From: an uncultured Actinomycetes bacterium
GTDB taxonomy: Bacteria > Actinomycetota > Acidimicrobiia > Acidimicrobiales > Ilumatobacteraceae
NCBI GenBank assembly: GCA_937927625.1
Contig: CALBSD010000027.1
Span: 1 to 6,846 of the forward strand
Length of the DNA stretch: 6,846 nucleotides
Direction: 5' to 3'
Below, one piece after another: positions 5,114-6,846 of this stretch; the first letter of the stretch is position 1, and every line of letters starts with the position of its first letter. A model generated the notes under the pieces. The model had not been told where the DNA came from. It saw only the letters and a program-made list of their open reading frames with translations, and did not search any database. The position numbers and the translations under genes were made by a program.

Positions 5114-6846
5114 ATGGCGCGCAGTACTGATGTTGGGTTGAAGATTTCGTTTGTCGAGTCTCTTGCCGACATTGTCGTGCCCGTTGTTCAGTACCTCAAC
5201 GAATCCGATGTCGCTCGTGATCTCTTTGATGTTGATCACCTAGTTGTTCCCAATGCGGGTGTGCGTGCATGGTTGCTGCAGCAGATTGCGTCGCAGGTAG
5301 GCACCAGCGCACTAGGCAACGATGGTGTTGCTGCAAACGTGTCCATCAAATACCTGGGTGAACTCGATGCCCTCATTGGTCGACGCAATATGGGTGCAGA
5401 TCCATGGGCAGTCGGTCCGCTGTCGATGACAGTCCTCAGCGTCATCAATAAGTACTCGGGCTCGTTCACCTCTCATATTGATCGCATGGACGGTGGCTTA
5501 AAAGCTGCGCGACTGATGTCGGACCGATTCGATAAGTACCACGCTCGTCGCCCATCGATGATTGTGGAGTGGGAAGCGGGTCGTCCCAATCTTTCGCCAA
5601 TCGTTGGTGCAGATGCTGGCAACGGCGAACACACCATTCAAGCTGTGGCGCTTGATGCATCAGATGTGTGGCAGTTCGATCTGTGGCGCCTTGTGCGTGA
5701 AGAAGTAGGTGTTGAGCCATGGCCAGTCTTGGTCGAAAACATGCTGGCGAATCCTGCGCTCGTTGACACAGAGAATCTGCCGCCGCGCATCCTGGTGGTG
5801 GGCCTTCAATCACTCAGCGTTCGACATGTGCGTGCATTGCAGTTGTTGTCGCATCACATGGCCGTCGAAGTCGTGCTGGTGCATCCATCGCCGGCATTGG
5901 CATCGCAGTGGGCGCTCGATGCTGCGCGTGTTCCATTGTCTGCTGGCATCGCTCCAGATCCAATTCGAACCAATACATTCGACGACAACATCGACTCTAT
6001 GGTGTCCATGTGGTTGCGCGGCGCGCACGATGCTCAGATGGTGTTGGCATCACAAGGTGTTTCGCCGGCATTGCAGCAACTACCGGTAACCACACCCTCA
6101 CGAGACCTTTTGCATTCGTTGCAGAACTCTGTTCGTCAGGGTGTTGCCGATGAGATTTCGTTTGCACCTGGCGACCGTTCGTTCCAGGTGCATCGTGCAC
6201 ATAACTTGGGCCGACAAGTGGAGATTGCGCGTGATGCAATTCTTCATGCATTTCACGACATCAAAAATCTTGAGCCCCATGAAGTGGTCGTTGTTTGTGC
6301 AGATGTTGAAGCGGCATCGCCATTGCTTGATGCTGCATTTGGTCGCGAGGTAGGCGGGAAGCCATTGCCGTTCATCGTGGCTGACCGTGGACTTCGTCAT
6401 GTCGACGAAGGCGCGTCGTTACTCAACAACTTGCTCACGGTGGTGACAGGTCGTTTCAGTATCACCGACATCATGACTGTGGCTGCATCGCCACTGGTCA
6501 TGCAAAAATTTGGGGCTTCTACAGATGATGTGTCGTCGTGGTATCGACTGATTGAACGAACACGAATTCGTTGGGGCGCATCGGCAGAACATCGCCAGCG
6601 CAAAGGCGTGCATTCTGAAGAGAATGCTCATACGTGGATATCTGGTTTGCAGCGTGCGTTAGTTGGTGCATTGCTGCCGGATGCAGAACCAGATATTGAT
6701 TTCGGCGGGGCAGTGCCATTGCAAGATCTAGATGCTGCAGACCTTGAATCGATTGGGCGCTTGTCGGCGATTGTTTCGGCCATGTCATCGCTTGAGCAGT
6801 GGGCAAACACCACGTCAGAATTGCCGGTCATTGAATGGGCCGATGC
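5114..6846 (+). CDS. recC: RecBCD exonuclease V subunit gamma (3' end outside window)
   Basis: The reading frame is open from ATG 5114 to the window edge: 577 codons of a protein that is normally about 1,050-1,150 residues. RecC is the inactive-helicase subunit of RecBCD that guides the split DNA strands and recognises Chi during double-strand break repair. Family features seen are VVPNAGVRAWLLQQIA at 44-59 near the N-terminus, FQVHRAHNLGRQVEIARDAIL at about 357-377, and the hallmark IRWGASAEHR at 485-494 followed by HTWISGLQRALVGALLP at 506-522. No Walker A (GKT/GKS) appears in the N-terminal region, as expected for RecC and unlike RecB. The start is supported by GGAAGGGG four bases upstream; that site lies in a hairpin. 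It follows the helicase gene by 105 bp on the same strand. recB and recD would be expected next, outside the window, by analogy with mycobacteria. Confidence 0.9.
   Translation, partial: MARSTDVGLKISFVESLADIVVPVVQYLNESDVARDLFDVDHLVVPNAGVRAWLLQQIASQVGTSALGNDGVAANVSIKYLGELDALIGRRNMGADPWAVGPLSMTVLSVINKYSGSFTSHIDRMDGGLKAARLMSDRFDKYHARRPSMIVEWEAGRPNLSPIVGADAGNGEHTIQAVALDASDVWQFDLWRLVREEVGVEPWPVLVENMLANPALVDTENLPPRILVVGLQSLSVRHVRALQLLSHHMAVEVVLVHPSPALASQWALDAARVPLSAGIAPDPIRTNTFDDNIDSMVSMWLRGAHDAQMVLASQGVSPALQQLPVTTPSRDLLHSLQNSVRQGVADEISFAPGDRSFQVHRAHNLGRQVEIARDAILHAFHDIKNLEPHEVVVVCADVEAASPLLDAAFGREVGGKPLPFIVADRGLRHVDEGASLLNNLLTVVTGRFSITDIMTVAASPLVMQKFGASTDDVSSWYRLIERTRIRWGASAEHRQRKGVHSEENAHTWISGLQRALVGALLPDAEPDIDFGGAVPLQDLDAADLESIGRLSAIVSAMSSLEQWANTTSELPVIEWAD

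Overview
The window reads as a piece of ordinary chromosome from a member of the Actinomycetota. Pointers to this are the long LeuA of the actinobacterial/yeast-like type, a single-cluster P450-style [3Fe-4S] ferredoxin, TANNNT-type -10 boxes sitting close to start codons, and an actinobacterial-style RecC. GC content looks moderate (by eye in the mid-50s percent), lower than in most Streptomyces or Mycobacterium, so an aquatic or otherwise moderate-GC lineage (for example Acidimicrobiia-like) is a reasonable guess but not proven. I see no mobile elements, CRISPR arrays, tRNAs or rRNAs.

Layout. The left half is read on the minus strand, from right to left: homospermidine synthase (2158-3648), its terminator (2101-2143), a leucine-rich leader peptide (2044-2079), an attenuator hairpin (1988-2015), leuA (237-1925), and the first 57 codons of a small ferredoxin (1-173, cut by the window edge). 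The right half is read on the plus strand: a DEAD-box RNA helicase (3833-5008) and the N-terminal 577 codons of RecC (from 5114, cut by the window edge). A 184-bp divergent intergenic region (3649-3832) separates the two halves.

How the parts work. leuA makes the first committed enzyme of leucine synthesis. Its leader carries the parts of classical ribosome-mediated attenuation: an 11-residue peptide with five leucines (four in a row), a hairpin directly after its stop codon, then a 12-bp stem with a five-U tail about 60 nt before leuA. Homospermidine synthase makes a polyamine from putrescine and appears to be a separate transcription unit with its own terminator. RecC is the Chi-recognising subunit of RecBCD, and recB and recD probably follow beyond the right edge. 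The helicase is a short DEAD-box protein with all core motifs.

The most interesting signals are regulatory. They are the leucine attenuator, with a leader peptide that may be translated from a leaderless transcript; an awkward TTG start for homospermidine synthase that overlaps a 19-codon upstream ORF; and an 11-bp inverted repeat that would bury the ribosome binding site of recC. I found no evidence for a wholly new multi-gene system.
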